NCBI GenBank assembly: GCA_041920505.1
Contig: JBHGXV010000040.1
Span: forward strand, 50,473-114,472
DNA from: JBHGXV01 sp041920505
GTDB taxonomy: Bacteria; Bacillota; Bacilli; Brevibacillales; Brevibacillaceae
Reading direction: 5' to 3'
DNA length: 64,000 nt
The position numbers and the translations under genes were made by a program. Below the pieces are notes generated by a model. That model ran no database searches. It was not told the DNA's origin and saw only the letters and a list, made by a program, of their open reading frames with translations. This document shows, in pieces, positions 24,265 through 32,229 of this stretch. Numbering within the stretch: the stretch's first letter is position 1; every line of letters starts with the position of its first letter.

Positions 24265-27060
24265 GTGACTGCGAAATCGAGCAAACCATGGTATCAAGTC
24301 CCGACGAGCGACTTTCCCGCCCTTCTGGGCAGCGATCCAATGAGCGGACTGTCAGCGGTAGAAGCGGAAGAGAGGCAGCGGCAGCACGGCCCCAACCAGT
24401 TGGCGGAAGCGAAAAAAGTGCCGCTCTACGCCGTGTTTATCAGCCAGTTCAAAGACTTTATGGTCGGCATTTTGACGGTGGCCACGGTGATTTCCTTCTT
24501 CTTGGGCGAATATCTGGACGCGATCACGATCATCGCGATTATTTTCATGAACGGCGTGCTCGGCTTCATCCAGGAAGCGCGGGCGGAGCGTTCCCTGCAG
24601 GCGCTGAAAGAGCTGGCTTCGCCAATGGCCCGGGTGGTGCGGGACGGAAAGCAGGAGGTGATTCCGGCGGCCAAGCTGGTGCCGGGTGACGTGGTGCTCC
24701 TGGAAGCGGGCGACCGCGTGCCGGCCGACCTGCGGATTGTCGCGGCCAGCCGACTGGAGATCGAGGAGTCGGCCTTGACCGGGGAATCCGTGCCGGTCGC
24801 CAAGACGGACAAGGTGGTGACGCCGAAGCATCCCGAGGAGAAAATCCCGCTGGGCGACCAGAAAAACCTGGCGTTCATGGGGACAATGGTGACCGGCGGG
24901 ACGGGCAAGGGCATCGTGATCCGCATCGGGATGCAGACCGAGATCGGGAAAATCGCCCACCTGATGAATCAGGCGGATACGACGGAGACACCGCTGCAAC
25001 TGCGTCTGGAACAGATGGGTAAAATTCTCGTCGGCGTCGCGGTTCTCCTCACCGTCGTGGTAATCGCGGCCGGCATCTGGCACGGGCAGAAACTGTTGAC
25101 GATGTTTCTCGCCGGGGTGAGCCTGGCGGTGGCGGCTATCCCTGAGGGCTTGCCCGCGATCGTGACCATCGCGCTGGCGCTTGGCGTCCAGCGGATGATC
25201 AGGCGCAACGCCATTGTGCGCAAGCTTCCCTCCGTGGAAACGCTGGGTTGCGCGTCCGTGATCTGCTCCGACAAGACCGGCACGCTGACCCAGAACAAAA
25301 TGACGGTCACGCACATCTGGCACGGCGATCAGCGGTTTGAGGTGAGCGGCGGCGGATACGAGCCAAGCGGACAGATCAGCCTGCGCGGCAAGCCGGTGCG
25401 GGTGGCGGGCGACGGTGCGCTGCGGCAGCTCTTGCGCGTCGCCGAGCGGTGCAACAATGCCCGGCTGACCAGTGAAGAAGAGGCAGAGCGCAAGCGGTTG
25501 GGTCTGGGGAAAAAAACGGCGTCCTGGCGTGTCCTTGGCGATCCGACCGAAGGAGCCTTGTTGGTGCTGGCCGCCAAGGCAAAAGGGGACGGCCGGACAG
25601 CGTTGTATCCGCCAGGCGAACGCGTGGACGAACTTCCGTTTGACTCCGACCGGAAGATGATGTCGGTCGTCGAACGGTCACCGGACGGCAAGCTGACCCT
25701 GTTGACCAAGGGCGCGGTGGAAGCGCTCGTGTATCGCTGCAGCCACATCCTTTGGCAGGATGAGATAATCCCGCTGACCCACAAATTGCGCGAGCGTGTG
25801 CTGGACGAGACGGAGGCGATGGCCAAACAGGCCCTGCGCGTGCTCGGCTTCGCCTACAAACCCCTGGTCAGCTATCGCGAGGGACAGCCGCCGCTCACTG
25901 TCGAAAATGGATTGATTTTTATCGGCATGGTCGGGATGATCGACCCGCCGCGCGAAGAAGTGAAAGACGCGATCGCCCTCTGCCGCCAAGCCGGGATCAA
26001 GACCGTGATGATCACCGGGGACCACAAGATCACGGCGGAGGCAATCGCCCGCAAAATCGGCCTGCTGCGCGGATTGACCGAAGTGCTGGAGGGGCGCGAA
26101 CTGAACGAGATGAGCGACCGGGAACTGGAGTCGTGCGTCGACCGTGTCGCCGTCTACGCCCGTGTCTCGCCTGAGCACAAACTGCGGATTGTCCGCGCGC
26201 TGCAAAACCGGGGACACGTCGTGGCGATGACCGGCGACGGGGTGAACGACGCGCCGGCGATCAAATCGGCCGACATCGGCATCGCCATGGGGATCACCGG
26301 CACGGATGTGACCAAGGAAGCGGCCGACCTGGTGCTTCGGGACGACAATTTTGCCACCATTGTCGCCGCTGTCGAGGAAGGGCGCAACATTTACGACAAT
26401 GTGCGCAAGTTTATCCGCTACCTGCTCGCCTCCAACGTCGGCGAAATTCTCGTGATGTTTTTCGCCATGCTGCTGGGCCTGCCGCTGCCGCTGGTACCGA
26501 TTCAGATTCTCTGGGTCAATCTGGTGACCGACGGCCTGCCGGCGATGGCGTTGGGCGTCGACCCGGCGGAAGCGGACACGATGCACCAGAAGCCGCGCAA
26601 CAAGCACGAAAACATATTCGGCCGCGGGCTGGGCTGGAAAATCATCAGCCGGGGCCTTTTGATCGGATTGATGACGCTGGGGGCGTTCTGGCTGACGCTT
26701 CGGGAAAACCCGGCCGATCTCGTTCATGCCCAGACGGTGGCGTTTGCCACCCTGGTGATGGCCCAACTGATTCACGTATTCGACTGCCGCAGCGAGCACT
26801 CCGTGTTTCACCGCAACCCGTTTGAAAACAAATACCTGGTCTGGGCCGTACTTTCCTCGCTGGTGCTGCTGCTGGGCGTTATCTACATTCACCCACTGCA
26901 GCCGATTTTCAAAACGACCGAGCTGGGTTTCCGCGACTGGGCCCTGATCTGGGTGGCCGCCGGGATCCCGACGTTTGTCGCCGGTATGGGCGGGGTGCTT
27001 CGTGCCGATCGGACGGGACGCGAGATGGTAAGCGGGGGCAGGCAAAGTCTGGTGCGGTAG
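24265..27060 (+). CDS. Ca2+-translocating P-type ATPase (SERCA-like, YloB type)
   Basis: A 931-residue P2A ATPase. I place the start at the GTG at 24265 because GGAGGAG (24252-24258) is well spaced; the ATG at 24250 would overlap it. The order is an N-terminal cation ATPase domain, TGES (172-175) in the actuator domain, PEGLP (293-297) in M4, the phosphorylation site D336 in CSDKTGTLT, and MTGDGVNDAPA in the hinge. M6 carries NLVTDGLPA, typical of calcium binding. It exports Ca2+ (possibly Mn2+) from the cytoplasm. It is monocistronic between terminators. Confidence 0.93.
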   Translation: MTAKSSKPWYQVPTSDFPALLGSDPMSGLSAVEAEERQRQHGPNQLAEAKKVPLYAVFISQFKDFMVGILTVATVISFFLGEYLDAITIIAIIFMNGVLGFIQEARAERSLQALKELASPMARVVRDGKQEVIPAAKLVPGDVVLLEAGDRVPADLRIVAASRLEIEESALTGESVPVAKTDKVVTPKHPEEKIPLGDQKNLAFMGTMVTGGTGKGIVIRIGMQTEIGKIAHLMNQADTTETPLQLRLEQMGKILVGVAVLLTVVVIAAGIWHGQKLLTMFLAGVSLAVAAIPEGLPAIVTIALALGVQRMIRRNAIVRKLPSVETLGCASVICSDKTGTLTQNKMTVTHIWHGDQRFEVSGGGYEPSGQISLRGKPVRVAGDGALRQLLRVAERCNNARLTSEEEAERKRLGLGKKTASWRVLGDPTEGALLVLAAKAKGDGRTALYPPGERVDELPFDSDRKMMSVVERSPDGKLTLLTKGAVEALVYRCSHILWQDEIIPLTHKLRERVLDETEAMAKQALRVLGFAYKPLVSYREGQPPLTVENGLIFIGMVGMIDPPREEVKDAIALCRQAGIKTVMITGDHKITAEAIARKIGLLRGLTEVLEGRELNEMSDRELESCVDRVAVYARVSPEHKLRIVRALQNRGHVVAMTGDGVNDAPAIKSADIGIAMGITGTDVTKEAADLVLRDDNFATIVAAVEEGRNIYDNVRKFIRYLLASNVGEILVMFFAMLLGLPLPLVPIQILWVNLVTDGLPAMALGVDPAEADTMHQKPRNKHENIFGRGLGWKIISRGLLIGLMTLGAFWLTLRENPADLVHAQTVAFATLVMAQLIHVFDCRSEHSVFHRNPFENKYLVWAVLSSLVLLLGVIYIHPLQPIFKTTELGFRDWALIWVAAGIPTFVAGMGGVLRADRTGREMVSGGRQSLVR

Positions 27061-27094
27061 GCGCCCGAGGTCCTGACGGCGACTTATTCTGCCA

Positions 27095-27144
27095 CAGCCC
27101 CGGTTTGACCGTCTTCGGCCGAGCCGGGGCTGGGTTATCTTTCC
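27095..27144 (+). terminator. Terminator of the P-type ATPase gene
   Basis: CAGCCCCGG (27095-27103) pairs with CCGGGGCTG (27124-27132); an inner GACCG/CGGCC stem fills the loop, and GGTTATCTTTC follows. Confidence 0.7.
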
Positions 27145-27218
27145 CCCCACGCCAAAAACAGGCTGTTCCGAAACTTGTCCGATCAAGTATACTTAGATGA
27201 TAGGGCTTCACTCATTAC

Positions 27219-28202
27219 ATGGGAAAGGGTGCGTTTCGCTTGAAGATAAAGCGTTTGCTGGTTGGCCTGGTGCTGTTGCTGGCGGCCGGGGCGGGATATT
27301 ACGCCTACGCGTTTTACTCGTTTGCCACCGGCGTGCACCAGCCGAACATTGTCAAGGACAACCCTGCACAACAGACGGACAAGCCGGACATTCCGCTGTG
27401 GGGCGGCGAACGCCTCAACATATTACTGATGGGCGTGGACACACGGGCGCTGCGGCCGCAGGAGACGCCTCGTTCGGACAGCATGATGCTCGTCAGCATC
27501 GACCCTGTCAGCAAGACGTACGACCTGTTTTCCATTCTGCGCGACACCTATCTGAACATCCCCGGGTACGGCCATTCGCGGATCAATGCGGCGCTGGCCC
27601 AGGGGGGGCCGCAAGCGGCGATGGAAACGGTCAGCCAGTTTACCGGCCTGCCTGTCAGCTACTATGTCGTGACCGATTTTGAAGGCTTCAAACACCTGAT
27701 CGATGCGGTCGGCGGCGTGGACATCGACGTGGAGAAAAACATGCGCTACCGCGACCCGGCCGACAAGGGCCTCTACGATATCGACCTGAAAAAAGGCTTC
27801 CAGCATCTTGACGGCAACAAGGCGTTGCAGTACGTGCGGTTCCGCCATGACGCCACTTCCGACTACACCCGCACCGAGCGGCAGCGGAAACTGCTCACCG
27901 CGCTTGCGGAACAGATGAAAAAAGGCACGACGCTGTTACAGGTGCCGACGATTCTCGGAGAGGTGCGCCCGTACGTACAAACCAACCTGACGCCAGGCGA
28001 CATGCTGAAGTTGGCGGCGCTCGGCCTCAGCCTCCACGGCTCGCCGGACGGCGGCTACCAGCTTCCTCAGCCGGGCGCATTTCGCGAAGCCAATCGCGGC
28101 GGTTCCGTGCTGTTGCCGGACGTGTCCAGGGTACAGCGCTACGTCCAGGAAAAACTGCAGGAGCACACCACCGCCGCAGCCGGCAGCCGGTCTGCTCCGT
28201 AA
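27219..28202 (+). CDS. LytR-CpsA-Psr family glycopolymer ligase
   Basis: A 327-residue membrane-anchored LCP protein. One N-terminal helix (about 12-33) is followed by the extracellular catalytic domain with LNILLMGVDTR, RSDSMMLVSIDP, SILRDTYLNIPG, GGVDIDVEKNM and the late LQYVRFRHD..SDYTRTERQRK block that binds polyprenyl-pyrophosphate. LCP enzymes attach teichoic or teichuronic acid polymers to peptidoglycan. The ATG at 27219 has little ribosome site; a TTG at 27240 behind AAAGGGTG would give MKIKRLLVGL and may be the true start. Confidence 0.9.
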   Translation: MGKGAFRLKIKRLLVGLVLLLAAGAGYYAYAFYSFATGVHQPNIVKDNPAQQTDKPDIPLWGGERLNILLMGVDTRALRPQETPRSDSMMLVSIDPVSKTYDLFSILRDTYLNIPGYGHSRINAALAQGGPQAAMETVSQFTGLPVSYYVVTDFEGFKHLIDAVGGVDIDVEKNMRYRDPADKGLYDIDLKKGFQHLDGNKALQYVRFRHDATSDYTRTERQRKLLTALAEQMKKGTTLLQVPTILGEVRPYVQTNLTPGDMLKLAALGLSLHGSPDGGYQLPQPGAFREANRGGSVLLPDVSRVQRYVQEKLQEHTTAAAGSRSAP

Positions 28203-28256
28203 GCCGAGAGACAGACGAGACCGCCAGGAGAGCGAGCCGGAACCATCACCGATGAC

Positions 28257-28292
28257 ATAAGACTGCCCTTGTCAGGGCAGTCTTATTGTGTT
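28257..28292 (+). terminator. Terminator of the LCP gene
   Basis: A perfect 12-bp stem ATAAGACTGCCC/GGGCAGTCTTAT with a 6-nt loop; the T-tract is poor (TGTGTTC). Confidence 0.75.
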
Positions 28293-28327
28293 CATTCAAT
28301 ATTCTCGTTTTACCCGGAAAATTTACA

Positions 28328-28356
28328 TTGACAGGCGGGGGCAATTTCATTATTGT
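28328..28356 (+). promoter_or_regulatory. Sigma-A promoter of metNIQ
   Basis: Consensus TTGACA (28328-28333), a 17-nt spacer and TATTGT (28351-28356). The leader to the metN start is about 140 nt long and contains no S-box signature. Confidence 0.8.
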
Positions 28357-28502
28357 TTATGTATGTTTATCTTTAATCCCAGTATTTCAATGGGAATAAT
28401 GCGCAAGAATGCGAAAGGTTTCCGCAAATCACAATAGTCGCACTTTAAAAACGCTTTCAAGCTGCGCGAGAATTCATTCTTTCGGGAAAGGGGACCTTGG
28501 CG

Positions 28503-29537
28503 GTGATCACGCTTTCGAACGTGGTAAAAGTCTTTAAAAACCGGTTCGGGTCGTTTACCGCGTTGGACGGTATTGATCTATCGATAAAAAAAGGGGAGAT
28601 TTTTGGCATCATCGGATACAGCGGCGCGGGGAAATCGACGCTGGTGCGGATGATGAACCTGTTGGAGAAGCCGACATCCGGTGACGTGACCGTGGGGGAC
28701 ACGCGGCTGAACCAGTTGTCCAACCGGGAATTGCGCAAGGCACGGCGCAAAATCGGGATGGTGTTTCAACACTTTAACCTGCTCTGGTCGCGCACCGTGG
28801 CCGAAAACGTCGCTCTGCCGCTGGAGATCGCCGGGATCCCCAAAAGCGAGCACAAGGCCCGTGTCGATGAACTGCTGGCCTTGGTCGGATTGGCCGACAA
28901 GGCGGACGTGTACCCGTCGCAGCTTTCCGGCGGCCAAAAGCAGCGTGTCGGCATCGCCCGTGCCCTGGCCAACCAGCCGGACGTGCTGTTGTGCGACGAG
29001 GCCACTTCGGCGCTGGACCCGAAGACGACCGACTCCATCCTGGACTTGCTCAAAGAGATCAACCGCAAGTTGGGGCTGACGATCGTGCTGATCACCCATG
29101 AGATGCACGTGATCGAAAAAATCTGCGACCGCGTCGCCGTGATGGAGAGCGGCCGGATCATCGAGATGGGTGATGTGGTGGAGGTCTTTTCCCATCCGAA
29201 GACGACTACGACCCGCGAATTTATCAGCCAGGTGACCGGAACCGAGCAGATCGGCGAAGAGTTCCTCACGAGCCTCGGCCAGGGAACCGTGCTGCAATGC
29301 ACGTTCCTCGGCGAAGCGGCCAACCAGACGACCATCAGTCAACTGGTGCGCGATCTGGGCGTGGAGGTCAATATCCTGCAAGGGCAGATCAAGCGGCTGA
29401 AAGACGTGGCGTTCGGCACGCTGTACATTCAGGTGCCCGGTGATGTCGACGTCGAGGCCAAAGCGATCGCCTACCTGAAAAAGCACGGAGTCAAAGTGGA
29501 CGTGCTCCGTGGGGCCGAAGGAGGTGCGCAGGAATGA
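28503..29537 (+). CDS. metN: Methionine ABC transporter ATP-binding protein
   Basis: A 344-residue ATPase. The GTG at 28503 is chosen because AAAGGGG sits 8 nt upstream and MITLSNVVKVF is a typical MetN start; a TTG 6 bp earlier is too close to the site. Walker A is GYSGAGKST, signature LSGGQKQRVGIARA and Walker B VLLCDEATSALDP. A C-terminal NIL domain (about 265-340) is the regulatory domain through which methionine inhibits MetNI. The stop overlaps metI (ATGA). Confidence 0.94.
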   Translation: MITLSNVVKVFKNRFGSFTALDGIDLSIKKGEIFGIIGYSGAGKSTLVRMMNLLEKPTSGDVTVGDTRLNQLSNRELRKARRKIGMVFQHFNLLWSRTVAENVALPLEIAGIPKSEHKARVDELLALVGLADKADVYPSQLSGGQKQRVGIARALANQPDVLLCDEATSALDPKTTDSILDLLKEINRKLGLTIVLITHEMHVIEKICDRVAVMESGRIIEMGDVVEVFSHPKTTTTREFISQVTGTEQIGEEFLTSLGQGTVLQCTFLGEAANQTTISQLVRDLGVEVNILQGQIKRLKDVAFGTLYIQVPGDVDVEAKAIAYLKKHGVKVDVLRGAEGGAQE

Positions 29538-30217
29538 ACGACTTGCTGCAAACCTATCTGCCCAATGTGGTCAAGTTCTGGGACTACATCGAAAAAGCGA
29601 TCGGCGAAACGATGTACATGGTTTCTCTCTCGCTCTTGTTTTCCGCGCTCATCGGGATTCCGCTCGGCGTGCTCCTGGTGATCACCAGCAAAAACCACTT
29701 GAAACCGATGCCCGCGCTCAACCAGTTCCTGGGGGCTGTGATCAACATTTTGCGCTCGATTCCGTATATCGTGCTGGTGATCATCCTGATCCCGGTATCG
29801 CGCAAACTGATCGGCACCTCGATCGGTCCGGACGCGGCGATCATCAGCCTGGTGGCGGGTTCCGCCCCGTTCGTTGCCCGGCTGGTGGAAACCTCGATTC
29901 GCGAGGTCAACCGAGGGGTGATTGAAGCCGCGCAGTCGATGGGAGCGACCAACTGGCAGATCATCCGGAAAATCCTGATTCCGGAGGCGCTGCCGGGCAT
30001 CGTTTCCGGCATCACGGTGACCGCTGTCGGGCTGATCGGCTATTCGGCGATGGCCGGGGTGGTCGGCGCCGGAGGTCTGGGCGCGATGGCGTACAACTAT
30101 GGCTTCAACGGCTTCAAGCCGGACATCATGTTTGTCACGACGGTCTTTTTGATCATTCTCGTTCAGGGGGTACAGATGATCGGCGACGCGATTGCCCGCA
30201 AGCTTGATCATCGTTAA
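29534..30217 (+). CDS. metI: Methionine ABC transporter permease
   Basis: A 227-residue permease with five predicted helices and the coupling loop EAAQSMGATNWQIIRKILIPEALPG. The C-terminal SAMAGVVGAGGLGAMAYNYGF is a MetI hallmark. It begins inside the end of metN. Confidence 0.94.
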   Translation: MNDLLQTYLPNVVKFWDYIEKAIGETMYMVSLSLLFSALIGIPLGVLLVITSKNHLKPMPALNQFLGAVINILRSIPYIVLVIILIPVSRKLIGTSIGPDAAIISLVAGSAPFVARLVETSIREVNRGVIEAAQSMGATNWQIIRKILIPEALPGIVSGITVTAVGLIGYSAMAGVVGAGGLGAMAYNYGFNGFKPDIMFVTTVFLIILVQGVQMIGDAIARKLDHR

Positions 30218-30258
30218 CCATATTTCATTTTCATATAAGGGAATGGGGGTATCATGCA

Positions 30259-31137
30259 ATGAAAAAATTGTTGTCCACACTGATGGCGGGCCTGATGGCG
30301 CTGACACTGGCAGCGTGCGGCCAAGCTCCGGCTGACAACAAGCCTGCGCAAAACGCGGCAAACGCACCGGCTGCGGAACAACAAAAAGAAGTGACGCTGA
30401 AAGTGGGCGCGACCGCAGTGCCGCACGCCGAGATCCTCAACCAAGTCGTGAAGCCGTTACTGGAGAAAGAGGGCATCAAACTGGATGTCGTCTTGTTCCA
30501 GGACTACGTCCTGCCAAACACCCAACTGGCGGAAAAAGAACTGGATGCCAACTACTTCCAGCACATTCCGTGGCTGGAGAACACCAATAAGGAAAAAGGT
30601 CTTAACCTGACCTGGGTTGCCGGCGTTCATATCGAGCCGCTGGGCATCTACTCCAACAAGGCCAAAGCGTACAAAGACGTCGCGTCTCTGCCACAAGGGG
30701 CAAAAGTGGCGATTACCAACGGTCAAGGCGAGCAAGGCCGCGTCCTGGCTCTGCTGCAATCAGCCGGTCTCTTGAAACTGAAAGACGGCGTCGGCATCAA
30801 CGGCACCGTCGCCGACATCGTCGACAAGAAGATCGAGCTGGTCGAACTGGAACCGCCGATGCTGCCGCGCGCGCTTGACGACGCTGCTGTAGACGCCGCT
30901 GTCATCAACTCCAACTTCGCGATGGAAGCTGGCCTCGTTCCGGCCAAAGACGCGATCTACCTGGAAAAAGGGGAAAACAACCCGTATGTGAACGTGTTGG
31001 CTGTTCGTCCAGACAACAAGGACAGCGAGCCAATCAAAAAGCTGGCGCAAGCCCTGACTTCTCCGGAAGTAAAAGAGTTCATCGAAAAGAACTACAAAGG
31101 TTCCGTTCTGTTCGTGGGACAATTGAACAACCAATAA
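30259..31137 (+). CDS. metQ: Methionine-binding lipoprotein
   Basis: A 292-residue NlpA-family lipoprotein. The signal peptide ends in the lipobox LAAC (Cys about 20), with an Ala/Asn/Gln-rich tether after it. Family motifs are VGATAVPHAEIL, FQDYVLPNTQLAEKELDANYFQH (key residues Y, N, Q and YFQH) and ELEPPMLPRALDD. It captures D/L-methionine for MetNI. The gene ends at a clear terminator. Codon choice is biased as in pstS and groEL, suggesting high expression. Confidence 0.93.
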   Translation: MKKLLSTLMAGLMALTLAACGQAPADNKPAQNAANAPAAEQQKEVTLKVGATAVPHAEILNQVVKPLLEKEGIKLDVVLFQDYVLPNTQLAEKELDANYFQHIPWLENTNKEKGLNLTWVAGVHIEPLGIYSNKAKAYKDVASLPQGAKVAITNGQGEQGRVLALLQSAGLLKLKDGVGINGTVADIVDKKIELVELEPPMLPRALDDAAVDAAVINSNFAMEAGLVPAKDAIYLEKGENNPYVNVLAVRPDNKDSEPIKKLAQALTSPEVKEFIEKNYKGSVLFVGQLNNQ

Positions 31138-31157
31138 CCTATTAGAGTTACTTTGTG

Positions 31158-31193
31158 ACCCGACTGGCGATCTGTCGCCGGCCGGGTTTTTTC
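31158..31193 (+). terminator. Terminator of metNIQ
   Basis: ACCCGaCtGGCG and CGCCgGcCGGGT pair across 31158-31187 with two internal mismatches, followed by T6. Confidence 0.85.
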
Positions 31194-31256
31194 TTTCCCG
31201 ATCAAAAAAGATTCTCCTTCCATAGACATCTGACCAATCCAGATCGTTCGGGCTGA

Positions 31257-31265
31257 CATACTGTA
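31257..31265 (+). promoter_or_regulatory. Possible late sporulation -10 (sigma-K/E type)
   Basis: CATACTGTA fits the sigma-K -10 CATAnnnTA and is one base off sigma-E. No matching -35 is seen at the right distance. Confidence 0.4.
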
Positions 31266-31297
31266 AAAAGGAACCGTCAGTCAAAGGAGGAGAGTAA

Positions 31298-31558
31298 GTG
31301 GATATCAGCAAGTGGCTGTCCATCGTAAAGTCAATCCCGAAGGAGAAGTTGAGGACGGACGCCGGACTCAGGGAAGTGTTCCGTGACATTAGCCAGAGGG
31401 CCGGGAAGAAACTGTCGGACAAAGAACTGGACAACTATGTGGCACAGTTCCGCCGCATGGCCCGAACCGAGACACCAAACAGCCTGCTGGACAAATTGGA
31501 AAAGCGGGGCGTGAACAAAAACGAGATCAACCACATCAAGAAGCGCCTGAAAAAGTAG
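31298..31558 (+). CDS. Small SpoVIF-like sporulation protein (86 aa)
   Basis: It begins with GTG at 31298 behind AAAGGAGGAGAG. The product is helical, very basic at the C-terminus (HIKKRLKK) and cytosolic. The middle block LREVFRDISQRAGKKLSDKEL resembles, in my judgement, the central block of stage VI sporulation protein F, and the length matches. This is pattern memory, not a search. The sporulation-type -10 upstream agrees. It is followed after 4 bp by another unknown gene, so the two form an operon. Confidence 0.5.
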   Translation: MDISKWLSIVKSIPKEKLRTDAGLREVFRDISQRAGKKLSDKELDNYVAQFRRMARTETPNSLLDKLEKRGVNKNEINHIKKRLKK

Positions 31559-31562
31559 GGGG

Positions 31563-32012
31563 GTGCTGACCATCGCGAAACGAGGAAAACGGAAGGCATC
31601 CTCCCGCAGCCAGGTAACGCTCGCGCTCAACCGGTTGGAAGAAGCCCACAATGCCCGAAGCGAAAAACTTCTCAGCGAAGTCCAGGCGATGCGGCTAGAC
31701 ATCGACGAGGTGAAAGGGTTGTTGACCCGTTTCAAACCGGCGCGCTCCCGTCGCGGCTTGCTTTTCTCCCGCCGGTCCATACCGGTGGAGGTGGAAGCGG
31801 CTCCCTCAGGCAAAACCACCATGAAGCTTGAGGAATTGCTGCCGCTGTTGCCCCAGTTGGGGAGTGTGGTCCCGCAGCTAAACCATCCGAAAATGGCCGA
31901 GACGCTGAAGATTTTGTCCAATCCGGCTGTCATTCGGATGTTGCAACAGTTCCTCGCCAACGGCGGCCTGGGCAAAGCGGCAACGCCGGCGCGGGGGCGG
32001 CACCGTTATTGA
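31563..32012 (+). CDS. Hypothetical protein with coiled-coil and basic linker
   Basis: I do not recognise the gene. It has a basic N-terminus (KRGKRKASSR), a predicted coiled coil (about 18-60, LALNRLEEAHNARSEKLL), an Arg-rich linker (PARSRRGLLFSRR) and a C-terminal block LEELLPLLPQLGSVVPQL followed by LKILSNPAVIRMLQQFL. The start is unclear: GTG at 31563 sits inside the GGGGGG ribosome site, while an ATC at 31572 is spaced correctly. It follows the SpoVIF-like gene by 4 bp and ends at a strong terminator. A spore-assembly role is only a guess from context. Confidence 0.65.
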   Translation: MLTIAKRGKRKASSRSQVTLALNRLEEAHNARSEKLLSEVQAMRLDIDEVKGLLTRFKPARSRRGLLFSRRSIPVEVEAAPSGKTTMKLEELLPLLPQLGSVVPQLNHPKMAETLKILSNPAVIRMLQQFLANGGLGKAATPARGRHRY

Positions 32013-32029
32013 CGGCGTCAGGTGTTGAC

Positions 32030-32069
32030 AACGAAGACCGCTGATGTATGGCGGTCTTCGTTCATTTTA
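32030..32069 (+). terminator. Terminator of the SpoVIF-like operon
   Basis: A perfect 12-bp stem AACGAAGACCGC/GCGGTCTTCGTT (32030-32041, 32051-32062), then CATTTTAG. Confidence 0.82.
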
Positions 32070-32157
32070 GTCCAAAAATCCTACAAACTTTCTTGGACAA
32101 ATCACGTCTATTAGTAATGGAAGCCAACACCATTCAACAACGTTTGCGCACTTATCT

Positions 32158-32186
32158 GCCGTTCGTGTCGACAGACCGCGAACGGC
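32158..32186 (+). other. Inverted repeat in the amidase leader
   Basis: GCCGTTCG (32158-32165) and CGAACGGC (32179-32186) flank a loop containing the palindrome TGTCGACA. It lies 44 bp before the amidase ATG and could be an operator or an mRNA hairpin. Confidence 0.4.
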
Positions 32187-32229
32187 TTTACCCATACAAG
32201 ACAAACAACACGACCAGAGGAGGAACGGA

